A stretch of DNA of 64,000 bases from CBDCVO01 sp965223085 (GTDB taxonomy: Bacteria; Pseudomonadota; Gammaproteobacteria; Ga0077536): the NCBI GenBank assembly GCA_965223085.1, contig OZ244981.1, forward strand, positions 496,001 to 560,000, written 5' to 3'. A program made the position numbers and the translations under genes. This document shows, piece by piece, positions 1 to 8,140 of the stretch; the stretch's first letter is position 1; every line of letters begins with the position of its first letter. Below the pieces are notes generated by a model, which was not told where the DNA came from, ran no database searches, and saw only the letters and a program-made list of their open reading frames with translations.

Positions 1-619
1 GTCGCCAACCGGCAGCACCTGCTAAGCCTAAACCCAGCAACGCTAAACTCGACGGTTCCGGCACTGGTTTAACGGGGTCATCCCAGCGGAAACCGAACAA
101 GTCGATAATCGTATCATAAGACGGGTTACCCGAGACGGTCATCGTCAAGGTGCCGCCAGCGTTGATCTGGGTTGCATCAGCACCAAAGACTAGCGATTGA
201 GGGGTATTCACTTCCGGGAACGCATAGGTTTGCAAGGCCATACCGTCCAGTTCGAACGCGACTTGGACGTCCAGATCGGCATAAATAATATCAAAAAGAA
301 ATGCCGTGTTTGCGACACCTGTGGGGATCTGGTTCGCCGCCAAGTCCCAAGATACTTTGACCTCGGAGTTATCTTGCGGTCCGTTTTGGATCGACAGACG
401 ACCGTCTTGAACGATTGCGTCGGCGCCAAAAGCACCCATAGACGTCAGATTCACACTAATCGTGCGAAAACTATTGCTGTCGATAACAGCCGTGCCGTCG
501 GCGCTATTGTCGCTGACGCTCTGATCGCCGTTGTTGAAATCGTCGACCACGATCATGCCTGCGTGGGCGTTAATACTTAACGCTAGGGCTGTCGCGCCGA
601 TTAAAGCTTGCATTTTCAT
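1..619 (-). CDS. PEP-CTERM sorting-domain protein (partial, C-terminus off window)
   Basis: An open frame starts at ATG 619 and runs off the left edge after 206 codons. It begins with a signal peptide (MKMQALIGATALALSINAHA), continues as a secreted beta-rich region of about 160 residues (VVDDFNNGDQ near the start) and ends at the edge with VPEPSSLALLGLGLAGAAGW. That last piece is the PEP motif plus hydrophobic helix of a PEP-CTERM signal; the terminal basic residues fall at or beyond the edge. Such proteins are processed by exosortase and are tied to exopolysaccharide and floc or biofilm formation. A GAGGA ribosome site lies about 10 nt upstream and a sigma-54 promoter 78 nt upstream. The specific role of the mature domain is unknown; it is not a recognisable enzyme. 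Confidence 0.88.
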   Translation of the reverse strand, partial: MKMQALIGATALALSINAHAGMIVVDDFNNGDQSVSDNSADGTAVIDSNSFRTISVNLTSMGAFGADAIVQDGRLSIQNGPQDNSEVKVSWDLAANQIPTGVANTAFLFDIIYADLDVQVAFELDGMALQTYAFPEVNTPQSLVFGADATQINAGGTLTMTVSGNPSYDTIIDLFGFRWDDPVKPVPEPSSLALLGLGLAGAAGWR

Positions 620-1092
620 TGTCTTATAGTCCTCATTAGCTACTGCGCGTATTTAGATTCTCTGCATTATGGCGCAAATTAATATCGGTTATTAATAAGC
701 AAGCACAGTGCCATAGCTAAAATAGCTCTTAAAAATCAATCATCTAGCAATATAGAGCCGGTCAGAGAGGACATTAACCGTTGTTGTGATACAAAATATG
801 TAAAAAATTTGAACAATTACCGCCAACTGCGTCACATATCATCAATGCACGCTGGCTTCGCGCGCATAAATTATCTCAAGTTGCCCACCAAAATCCATAA
901 AAAACAATGTTTTATATATTATTGTCGCTTGAGATACTGTCAATATTTCTTATTGCAGCACAATGTCAACTATATTTAATAGCGCGGTAGAGCATGGTGA
1001 AGCCGGCGGCATTCGAATTGAATGTCTCGAAGTCGCCGGTTCCGTCGCTCCGCCCGCTGCCTGACCAGCATGCGTATTGCGAGGCTAACGCA
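620..1092. other. AT-rich intergenic region with inverted repeat TATCTCAAG/CTTGAGATA
   Basis: This region separates the PEP-CTERM gene from the GlsB-like gene. Besides the sigma-54 promoter it holds a 9-bp inverted repeat, TATCTCAAG at 872-880 and CTTGAGATA at 928-936, about 160-225 bp upstream of the -24 element. That is the usual distance for an enhancer-binding-protein site. A 33-codon open frame at 963-1064 has no ribosome site and is not called. A hairpin (ATGCGT/ACGCAT, about 1070-1091) sits at the 3' end of the GlsB-like gene and resembles the dispersed repeat described elsewhere. Confidence 0.5.
697..713 (-). promoter_or_regulatory. Sigma-54 (-24/-12) promoter of the PEP-CTERM gene
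   Basis: Read on the minus strand the sequence is TGGCAC TGTGC TTGCTT. The GG and GC dinucleotides are 12 bp apart, matching the RpoN consensus TGGCAC-N5-TTGC. The expected start of transcription is near 687, giving a leader of roughly 68 nt before ATG 619. RpoN-dependent control of PEP-CTERM genes through the PrsK/PrsR pair is established in other proteobacteria. Confidence 0.8.
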
Positions 1093-1341
1093 TCAAGCGC
1101 GTTTAATGAGCCGCACGAGAAATAGCAAGATTACCGCGCCTATCGTGGCGACGACTAACGAGCCGATGATACCACCGCCCGCCGATAAATTGAGCTGAGT
1201 GAATAAAAAGCCACCGAGCAGCGCCCCGATCGCCCCGACGATAATGTCGCCGATCATGCCAAAACCACCGCCCTTCATGAGCATGCCGGCTAACCAACCG
1301 GCGACTAAGCCGATAAGCAAAAAATAAATCAAATTCTCCAT
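1093..1341 (-). CDS. GlsB/YeaQ/YmgE family stress-response membrane protein
   Basis: An 82-residue, glycine-rich, very hydrophobic protein (starts MENLIYFLLIGLVAGWLAG, ends LVRLIKRA) with three predicted membrane helices. Length, the GWLAG and GGxGMIGDIIVGxxGAxxGG motifs and the basic end are those of the transglycosylase-associated (GlsB/YeaQ/YmgE) family. These are small inner-membrane proteins often induced by envelope or general stress; their biochemical activity is unknown. I chose ATG 1341 because GAGGAG lies 6 nt upstream. The frame stays open for 71 more codons, but those residues are not protein-like for this family. The gene is alone on its strand and diverges from the MFS gene. Confidence 0.88.
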   Translation of the reverse strand: MENLIYFLLIGLVAGWLAGMLMKGGGFGMIGDIIVGAIGALLGGFLFTQLNLSAGGGIIGSLVVATIGAVILLFLVRLIKRA

Positions 1342-1613
1342 GATTGCCTCCTCAGGGATATTTCTCCCGGTTATATTGGGCCACCTGCACGACCATACCA
1401 CAGTCATATAGTATGCGTGCGTGCTCGGGCGCAGTGTAACGGTAGATGAATAAACGGGAACTAACTGGGGCCAAAGTTGGTGAGTGACGCAATTATTGCG
1501 ATGCAACATCAATATCCCAAAAACGCTGTACTGCGGTCTAGATGGAACGCGCACCGGCGTGCAGGCGTGTTAAAACACTGGTGCCAACGGCCCGCTAGCG
1601 GTGCAGGGTCAGG

Positions 1614-2915
1614 ATGAAGCAAGCTCAGCACGACACCCGCAAACGGCGTCGTGTCGCGGCCAAGCTCGCGCCTATGTTGGCGTTGGTGCTCGCCGGCGAA
1701 CTCGTGTTCAGCTTGCCTTTTCACGTACCGCGTTATTTCCGTCCTACCGTGCTCGAGGTATTTGCGCTCAACAACGCGGAACTTGGCGATATTTTCGCGG
1801 CTTACGGGGTGGCGGCCATGCTGGCTTATTTTCCTGGTGGCGTGCTTGCCGATCGCTTCACCGCGCGCACGCTACTTACGTGGTCCTTGCTGGCCACCGC
1901 GGCCGGCGGGGTTTATTTCGCGACCCTCCCTGGTGTCGGGGGACTCACCGCGCTCTACGCCTACTGGGGGGTGACGACGATCTTTCTGTTTTGGGGGGCG
2001 TTGATCCGCGCCACGCGCTGGTGGGGCGGGGCGCTGGCGCAAGGTCGCGCCTTCGGCATTTTGGATGGTGGTCGGGGCCTGGCGGCAGCGTGCTTCGCGT
2101 CCTTGACAGTCACCTGTTTCGCCCTGGTCAGCGGCGCGACGGCAAGCGCGGGGACGCGCAACGCCGGCGCGGCGTTGCAAACGGTGATAGCCTGCTATAC
2201 CGCTACCACCTGTGGCGCCGCATTATGTGTCTGGCGCTGGTCCGGGAATGGCCCGCCGCCACCAAACCCGAATCCTTGCAAACGCCCGCGGCAGACGTGG
2301 CGGTCTGTGTTTACCTACCCCCAGGTATGGTTGCAAGCCGGCATCATTGTATGCGCCTATTGTGGCTACAAGGGTCTCGACAACTATGCGCTCTACGCTC
2401 ATGACGTGTTGGCAATGACCGATGTGCAAGCCGCGGCGCTAACGGCCGCGCTCGCTTATATTAGGCCGCCCGCAGCGATCCTCGCCGGCTTGCTCGCCGA
2501 TCGCTACAAACCCAGCAACACCATCGGCGTGCTTTTTGCGATTTTGGCACTGAGTTATGGCCTCTTGGCGCTGACACCTAGCTCGAGCTGGTCTTTGGTA
2601 CTGGTCATCGCCACGGTGGCGACCACTTGCGCCGCCGTATTCGCGCTACGCGGGGTCTATTTCGCGCTCATCGGAGAGACGCAAGTACCGCTCAGCTTGA
2701 CCGGCGCGACGGTCGGTTTGGTATCCGTGGTCGGCTATACGCCCGATATATTTTTTGCACCGCTCGGGGGCCGTATTCTCGACGCAGCGCCGGGCTTGCC
2801 AGGTCATCAACATTATTTCATGTTGCTATGCGGGATCGGTATCTGCGGCTTCGTGCTGACCGTTGCGGTGGGGCATTTGGGGATTGCAACGCCAACGCTG
2901 CAACGCAGCGAGTAG
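1614..2915 (+). CDS. MFS transporter (YihN/UhpC-like)
   Basis: A 433-residue protein with about 12 hydrophobic segments. It has a typical loop 2-3 signature (GGVLADRFTAR) and the motif RATRWWGGALAQGRAFGILD, which resembles YihN-type and organophosphate/hexuronate-type carriers of the major facilitator superfamily. The substrate cannot be read from sequence. Its tail-to-tail position against glk and the trehalose operon is compatible with a sugar or sugar-derivative substrate, but that is only context. An AGGG-type ribosome site precedes ATG 1614. Its last 90 bp overlap, in antisense, the 3' end of glk. An alternative is a non-sugar organic acid carrier. Confidence 0.82.
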   Translation: MKQAQHDTRKRRRVAAKLAPMLALVLAGELVFSLPFHVPRYFRPTVLEVFALNNAELGDIFAAYGVAAMLAYFPGGVLADRFTARTLLTWSLLATAAGGVYFATLPGVGGLTALYAYWGVTTIFLFWGALIRATRWWGGALAQGRAFGILDGGRGLAAACFASLTVTCFALVSGATASAGTRNAGAALQTVIACYTATTCGAALCVWRWSGNGPPPPNPNPCKRPRQTWRSVFTYPQVWLQAGIIVCAYCGYKGLDNYALYAHDVLAMTDVQAAALTAALAYIRPPAAILAGLLADRYKPSNTIGVLFAILALSYGLLALTPSSSWSLVLVIATVATTCAAVFALRGVYFALIGETQVPLSLTGATVGLVSVVGYTPDIFFAPLGGRILDAAPGLPGHQHYFMLLCGIGICGFVLTVAVGHLGIATPTLQRSE

Positions 2916-3833
2916 GCCGCGGGCGGCCGGCAGCGGATGGGTGATCAGCCAGCGCGGGATCCCTTGCAAGTAAGGCGCTAAGCGACCCTTGGCCTCGAAG
3001 CGACGCGCAAATAACCTGGCGTCGAAGTGCGGACCCCAGCGTGGCACAATGCCGCCAGCGAGAAAGACTCCGCCGGTGGCACCTACTGACAAAGCGAAAT
3101 CTCCGGCGACCGCGCCCAACCAGCCAGTAAACATGGCCACCGCGTCGCGACTTCGTTCGCATTCGTCCGCATGCGCCCGCGCCGCGATCTGAGCCGCTGA
3201 GGGAATCGCCTCAGCGGTGCCGTCGAGCTGCTTCAAGGCACCCCAAATATTGCGCAAGCCTGGACCAGATAGCACCCGCTCCGCAGACACATGGCCATAG
3301 GAATCACGCAAGCATTCGATTACCGCCGCCTCTCGCGGCTCCTGCGCGGCCAAAGACACATGTCCCCCTTCTCCGACCACCGGAATATCCAGCGCCCCGG
3401 TGTGCACCAAACACGCCAAGCCCAAGCCCGTGCCGGCGCCCACGACCGCGCGTGTCTGGGCGCCGGGATGCATCCGCGGGCCGCCGATATGGTGTAATTC
3501 AGCGGCGCTAAAATGCGGCAGCGCTAAGGCCAAGGCCTCAAAATCATTCATCAAGATGAACTCGCGCGCCACTTTTGATTGCCGCAACGCGCCGACATCG
3601 AGTATCCACGGGCAATTTGTCATCTCAATGCGACCCTCGCGCACGGGTCCGGCGGCAGCGATGACGAGCGCATCAGCTTGAGCGAGCCCAAAAGCCGCTA
3701 GTGCCTGTCGACAGGCCTGCAAAAACGTTGGCGCCGTAGTTGGCAGTAGCAGCGGTGCGCCCTCGATTTGCAGGTCCGTTACTTGCAAAAAGCGCGCATG
3801 CGTGCCGCCAATATCGCAGATAAGATCACCCAC
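2826..3833 (-). CDS. glk: Glucokinase
   Basis: A 335-residue ROK-independent glucokinase (Glk family) that phosphorylates glucose with ATP in the cytoplasm. The N-terminal phosphate-binding motif CDIGGTHARF, the GAGTGLG loop, EGGHVSLA and the GGVFLAGGIVPR segment are all present and in order. The protein is slightly longer than E. coli Glk because of a polar tail of about 25 residues after RGLLAALQRW. That tail lies exactly in the DNA shared with the convergent MFS gene. It is the last gene of the otsB/GH15/otsA/glk run and starts 33 nt after otsA. The context suggests that it recycles glucose released from trehalose or glucan by the GH15 enzyme. Confidence 0.92.
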   Translation of the reverse strand: MGDLICDIGGTHARFLQVTDLQIEGAPLLLPTTAPTFLQACRQALAAFGLAQADALVIAAAGPVREGRIEMTNCPWILDVGALRQSKVAREFILMNDFEALALALPHFSAAELHHIGGPRMHPGAQTRAVVGAGTGLGLACLVHTGALDIPVVGEGGHVSLAAQEPREAAVIECLRDSYGHVSAERVLSGPGLRNIWGALKQLDGTAEAIPSAAQIAARAHADECERSRDAVAMFTGWLGAVAGDFALSVGATGGVFLAGGIVPRWGPHFDARLFARRFEAKGRLAPYLQGIPRWLITHPLPAARGLLAALQRWRCNPQMPHRNGQHEAADTDPA

Positions 3834-3866
3834 TAGCCCGGATATCGCATGAAGTGCTCGCTCGCT

Positions 3867-5276
3867 CTACGTTTGCCCAAGTGCGACAGACCGCTCGTGC
3901 GTACCGCAATCGTCCAAACACGCTAAGAAGCGCTGCCGCCAAATCGCGACATCGCTGTCGTCACACCAGCTCTTCAGGGACTCCCAGCGCGCTTGACGCT
4001 CCCCACGCGGCATCGCGAGCGCGTGCTTCAGGGCATCCGCCACACCCTGAGTGTCGTAGGGATTGACGATGATCGCGCCATCCGCGTCGCGCGCCGCACC
4101 GGCAAACCGCGACAAAATCAGCACACCGGGGTCTTCCTCGGGTTGCGCAGCCACGTATTCCTTCGCCACCAAGTTCATGCCGTCCCGCAAGGGCGTGACC
4201 AGGCCTACTGCACTAATGTTGTAAATTCCGGCCAACGCGCGCCGCGAATAAGATCGATTGATATAGCGCAGCGGCGTCCAATCAAATTCGGCGTATTCGC
4301 CGTTAATGCTGCCCGACAGCGCTTCTAACTCGTGACGGATCTGCTGATATTGCACCACATCAATGCGCGAGGGCGGTGCAATTTGAACATAACTCACGCG
4401 CCCACGTTGCTCGGGATTATCACGTAAAAAGCGCTGCCATGCGCGAAATCGCTCTGGTAGACCTTTACTGTAATCCAATCTATCGACACCCACGACAGCT
4501 TGGCGTTTCGCGAGCGCGCCTAATATTCGTTTGCGCGCCGATTCCGCCTCTTTGGCTGCGACAAAACCGCGAAAACCCTCCGTATCGATGCCAATCGGGA
4601 AGACTTCTGCGCGCACCGTCTTGCCTAGCGCAAATACATTACTGTGGCTATCGACCGTGCCGCCGAGCTCGTAGCGAACATAGTTCAAGAAACAACGCAG
4701 ATCGATATCACTTTGAAAGCCGATCAAGTCATAGGCAAACAAAGATTCGACGAGTTCACGATGCATCGGTAACACGGTCAGGATCTCGGGCGCCGGAAAG
4801 GGCACGTGGAGAAAATAGCCCAAAGACTGACGACACCCGCGATTGCGCAATTCTTCGCCGAGCGGTAGAAGGTGGAAATCGTGCACCCACACGCGATCGG
4901 TGGCGTGCAAGATCGGCGCTAAGTGATCGGCAAAACGTTCGTTGACAGCACGATAACCAAGATAATTCGTGCGGCGAAAGGTCGCGAGATCCAAGCGATA
5001 GTGAAACAGCGGCCACAATGTCGCATTCGAGAACCCTTGATAGTATTGCTCGTATTCGATCTCGGATAAGTCTAAGGTCGCAACCTTAATGCGACCGTGT
5101 TCTTCGACTTTAACAGGACCGATATCTTTAACTTCACCGCTCCAGCCAAACCACAAGCCCCCCGTATTCCTTATCGTATCGACAATGGCGACGGCCAAGC
5201 CACCAGCACGCGCCGCGTCGCGCACCGGGCCGACCCGATTCGAAACGACCACGAGGCGTTCGTTAGCCTCGGTCAC
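3867..5276 (-). CDS. otsA: Trehalose-6-phosphate synthase
   Basis: A 469-residue GT20 glycosyltransferase that joins UDP-glucose (or ADP-glucose) and glucose 6-phosphate into trehalose 6-phosphate. Diagnostic segments are VVSNRVGP at the N-terminus, GGLWFGWSG, HDFHLLPLGEELR, VGVDRLDYSKGLPERF and LRDGMNLVAKEYVA. Length is normal for OtsA. Its ATG overlaps the stop of the GH15 gene by 4 nt, so the two are almost certainly translationally coupled. The phosphatase partner otsB is two genes upstream. Together they make trehalose, a compatible solute for osmotic and desiccation stress. Confidence 0.95.
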   Translation of the reverse strand: MTEANERLVVVSNRVGPVRDAARAGGLAVAIVDTIRNTGGLWFGWSGEVKDIGPVKVEEHGRIKVATLDLSEIEYEQYYQGFSNATLWPLFHYRLDLATFRRTNYLGYRAVNERFADHLAPILHATDRVWVHDFHLLPLGEELRNRGCRQSLGYFLHVPFPAPEILTVLPMHRELVESLFAYDLIGFQSDIDLRCFLNYVRYELGGTVDSHSNVFALGKTVRAEVFPIGIDTEGFRGFVAAKEAESARKRILGALAKRQAVVGVDRLDYSKGLPERFRAWQRFLRDNPEQRGRVSYVQIAPPSRIDVVQYQQIRHELEALSGSINGEYAEFDWTPLRYINRSYSRRALAGIYNISAVGLVTPLRDGMNLVAKEYVAAQPEEDPGVLILSRFAGAARDADGAIIVNPYDTQGVADALKHALAMPRGERQARWESLKSWCDDSDVAIWRQRFLACLDDCGTHERSVALGQT

Positions 5277-7129
5277 ACCGTCTTCTCCCAGCCGATACTG
5301 AGTTTCGTCGCGGCATTAATAATGCCGACCAAGGAATAAGTTTGTGGGTAATTGCCCCACAGCTCGCCCGAGCGCGGTTCGATGTCTTCGGACAGCAGGC
5401 CAAACGAATTGCGGCTGGCCAGCATCGATTCAAACAATTCGCGTGCCTCGGCACTACGACCGCAGCGCGCGAGCGCATCGATATACCAAAACGTACAGAT
5501 ATTAAACGCCGTTTTTGGTGCCCCAAAATCGTCGTCGTTGACGTAGCGAAACATATGCGCGCCGCGGCGTAATTCGCGCTCGACGTGGCTTAGCGTCGCC
5601 GTAAAACGTGGATCATCGGGATCTAGAAAACCGACTTCTGCCATCAACAATAAGCCCGCATCTGCTTGATCACCGCCGAAGCTCGCAGCGAAGGTGTTCA
5701 GCTTTGAATGCCACGCGGATTGGGTAATCGTCGCGGCAATTTGATCGGCATAAGCGCGCCATTTAACGGCTCGCTCAGGCAGTTCGAGCACTAGCGCGAC
5801 ACGCGCCAAGCGATCGCAACACGCCCAGCACATCAGACTCGACGAGGTATGCACTTGCGAAATCGTGCGTAACTCCCACATGCCAGCATCCGGTTTATCG
5901 TGCAGTGCAAATGCGCGGTCGCCAAGAGCTTCTAAGCGTTGAAACTCGGCAAGCGCTGGACGACGCAGCAAACGTCGGTCAAAAAAAGCTTGCGCAGCCG
6001 CCAACACTGCATTGCCGTAGACATCATGTTGCAAATGTTCAAACGCTTGATTACCAGCGCGCACCGGCCCCATGCCGCGATAACCGCGCAAGTGCGGTAA
6101 ACATTGTTCTGCCAGATCGTGCTCCAGCCCAATACCGAATACCGGCTGCAAATGACCCTCAGCGCCCACACCTAGCGTCGGGGGCACATTGGTGTTCGCC
6201 GGGTAACCCTGCTGCTTCGAGGCTGCAATGACGTTGTAGAGATAACGTAGATAATGCTCTAGGGTCTCGACTTCAGCAAGTGAGTTCAAGGCCCGCACCA
6301 CAAAAAATGCATCTCGCAACCAACAATAGCGATAGTCCCAGTTGCGCTTGGTATCGGCCGCTTCGGGGATGCTCGTGGTCATCGCCGCGATAATGGCGCC
6401 AGTTTCTTCGAACTGGCATAACTTCAACGTGATGGCGGCACGGATAACAGCGTCCTGCCATTCGAACGGCAGCGCCAAGCGACGTGTCCATAATTGCCAA
6501 TATTCGATCGTGCGCTCCTCGAAACTTCGCGCGGTATCTTCGACACCGCCATCTAGCGTTTCATCCGGTCCCAAAATAAAACTTATGGATCGGTCAAGTA
6601 GAAACGGCGTTTCATCGAGTATATAGGCGACCGGTGCATTGGTTGTTGCCCGCAGGGTGAATTCCGGGCCGACATAACGAATATGATTCGACCCGTGGGT
6701 GATGCTAGGCCGGCTTCTACCGTAGTCATAACGCGGTCGGAGCAAAATGCGAACACGCGGTGTCCCGGCTAGGGGACGACAGCGACGCACGAGGGTCACG
6801 GGGCGAAACCCGCGGCCACGGATATGGAAGCGTGGTGCGAAATCGGTTATCTCAATCGCATTGCCGCTGCTATCGAACAGGCGCGTACGCAAAACAGCAG
6901 TATTAGTTTCATAGGCCTGTTCGCTACCCACGCAGCCGTCGAGCAGAAATACAAATTGGCCGTCGCCATCGGCGTCACTGCCATCGAGCAAGTGATAAAA
7001 GACCGGATCGCCATCGAAACGTGGCAAACAACACCACACCAGGCGTCCCTGCCGATCGATCAACGCGCCGTAGGAACAATTACCGATGACACCGAGATCG
7101 AGATCGGCTGCGTGCGTATTCGTTATCAA
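5273..7129 (-). CDS. Glycoside hydrolase family 15 protein (glucoamylase/trehalase-like)
   Basis: A 618-residue cytoplasmic GH15 protein with no signal peptide. The N-terminal beta domain starts with LGVIGNCSYGALIDRQGRLVW. The alpha/alpha barrel contains the family signature SIPEAADTKRNWDYRYCWLRD, in two overlapping pieces around residues 255-275, and the C-terminal part has NTFAASFGGDQADAGLLLM. The family includes glucoamylase, glucodextranase and trehalase. Position between otsB and otsA favours an intracellular trehalase or a regulatory hydrolase over starch digestion, but the substrate is not decided by sequence. It starts 88 nt after otsB and ends in a 4-nt overlap with otsA. Confidence 0.9.
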   Translation of the reverse strand: MITNTHAADLDLGVIGNCSYGALIDRQGRLVWCCLPRFDGDPVFYHLLDGSDADGDGQFVFLLDGCVGSEQAYETNTAVLRTRLFDSSGNAIEITDFAPRFHIRGRGFRPVTLVRRCRPLAGTPRVRILLRPRYDYGRSRPSITHGSNHIRYVGPEFTLRATTNAPVAYILDETPFLLDRSISFILGPDETLDGGVEDTARSFEERTIEYWQLWTRRLALPFEWQDAVIRAAITLKLCQFEETGAIIAAMTTSIPEAADTKRNWDYRYCWLRDAFFVVRALNSLAEVETLEHYLRYLYNVIAASKQQGYPANTNVPPTLGVGAEGHLQPVFGIGLEHDLAEQCLPHLRGYRGMGPVRAGNQAFEHLQHDVYGNAVLAAAQAFFDRRLLRRPALAEFQRLEALGDRAFALHDKPDAGMWELRTISQVHTSSSLMCWACCDRLARVALVLELPERAVKWRAYADQIAATITQSAWHSKLNTFAASFGGDQADAGLLLMAEVGFLDPDDPRFTATLSHVERELRRGAHMFRYVNDDDFGAPKTAFNICTFWYIDALARCGRSAEARELFESMLASRNSFGLLSEDIEPRSGELWGNYPQTYSLVGIINAATKLSIGWEKTV

Positions 7130-7217
7130 CTATGTCGCTCTTGAATTTACTTAAGGAGAGGCCGCACTTCGGATTACCTGGTCAAGCTCGGTGGGGTTGT
7201 TCGCCAGTGCGGTGAGT

Positions 7218-7988
7218 CTAAGCCGCGATTTTTGCGAGCCACCGATGTACACCGGCAACATCTGCAATGCCGTAACGCGCACAACTAGGCCCGCTTCCAA
7301 TTTTGACGGCAAAACCGCCGCTTGCTTGAGCCACGCGGAACCCATGCTCATCGGTGAGATCATCGCCGAGAAAAATCGGTTTACGAGCACGAAAAACAGC
7401 GTCACGCATCAAATATTGCACGGCAACACCCTTGTCGACGTGGGCGGGTTTAACTTCGATCACCATCTTACCGCGCTGGACCGCGTATTCGGGGTGCGCT
7501 GCGACGATCTTGGCGACTTCTGTTTCGCACATCGACGCCAACTCAGGCCCGGCTCGATAATGAAGTGCAAATGACCGCCCTTTATCCTCGAGCATCAAAG
7601 TCGGTGCACGCGCTGCAAGCGCACGCATCCCCGCCCCGATTGCCGCGCTATCTGCCGCCACTCCGTCGGGTTCAGTAACGCCACCGGCAGAGTTACGGAT
7701 TTCGAGTCCATGCGTCCCAGCGGCGACAAACTGCGGCAACCCCAAGTGCCGATCGATGTCGCGCAAGGAGCGACCGCTTACGATCGCTAAGGCACCGGCG
7801 GCCCGCGTATGCAATCTGAGCAACAGCTCCCGCAGCTGCTGATTCACCTCAACGGCGTCCGGGTGCGCCACCAATTCGACGAGCGTACCGTCAAAGTCGA
7901 GAAAAAAGCACCAATCATCGCGGTGCATTTGTATGACTGGTGGTGCAGATCGTATCTGTTGGGTCACGACAGGCCGGACTATGCTCAA
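7218..7988 (-). CDS. otsB: Trehalose-6-phosphate phosphatase
   Basis: A 256-residue HAD-superfamily phosphatase. Motif I is FFLDFDGTLVEL (both aspartates present), followed by the SGRSL segment, THGLEIR and motif IV GDDLTDEHGF. It dephosphorylates trehalose 6-phosphate to trehalose. It is the first gene of the trehalose operon and is divergent from the acyl-CoA dehydrogenase at 8141, with about 150 bp of shared upstream region. A second frame across its 3' end (7151-7405) is open, but the OtsB frame ends in the normal VHRWLAKIA, so that frame is a shadow. Confidence 0.94.
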   Translation of the reverse strand: MSIVRPVVTQQIRSAPPVIQMHRDDWCFFLDFDGTLVELVAHPDAVEVNQQLRELLLRLHTRAAGALAIVSGRSLRDIDRHLGLPQFVAAGTHGLEIRNSAGGVTEPDGVAADSAAIGAGMRALAARAPTLMLEDKGRSFALHYRAGPELASMCETEVAKIVAAHPEYAVQRGKMVIEVKPAHVDKGVAVQYLMRDAVFRARKPIFLGDDLTDEHGFRVAQASGGFAVKIGSGPSCARYGIADVAGVHRWLAKIAA

Positions 7989-8140
7989 TAATGCCGCTGC
8001 CAGCTAGCGGTTACACGACATGACAATTAGCGTCATTGTGGCCATAATCTGTAATCAGTTTGCGGCGGAATCTCGCTTCACCGAGCGCGTCTTGCCGCTA
8101 AGCACATTTCGCCTACGCCCACCCTAAGAGGACTTATATC

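Noticed and set aside
963..1064. 33-codon open frame upstream of the GlsB-like gene
   Set aside because: No ribosome site, no recognisable motif, and it lies in the control region of the PEP-CTERM gene.
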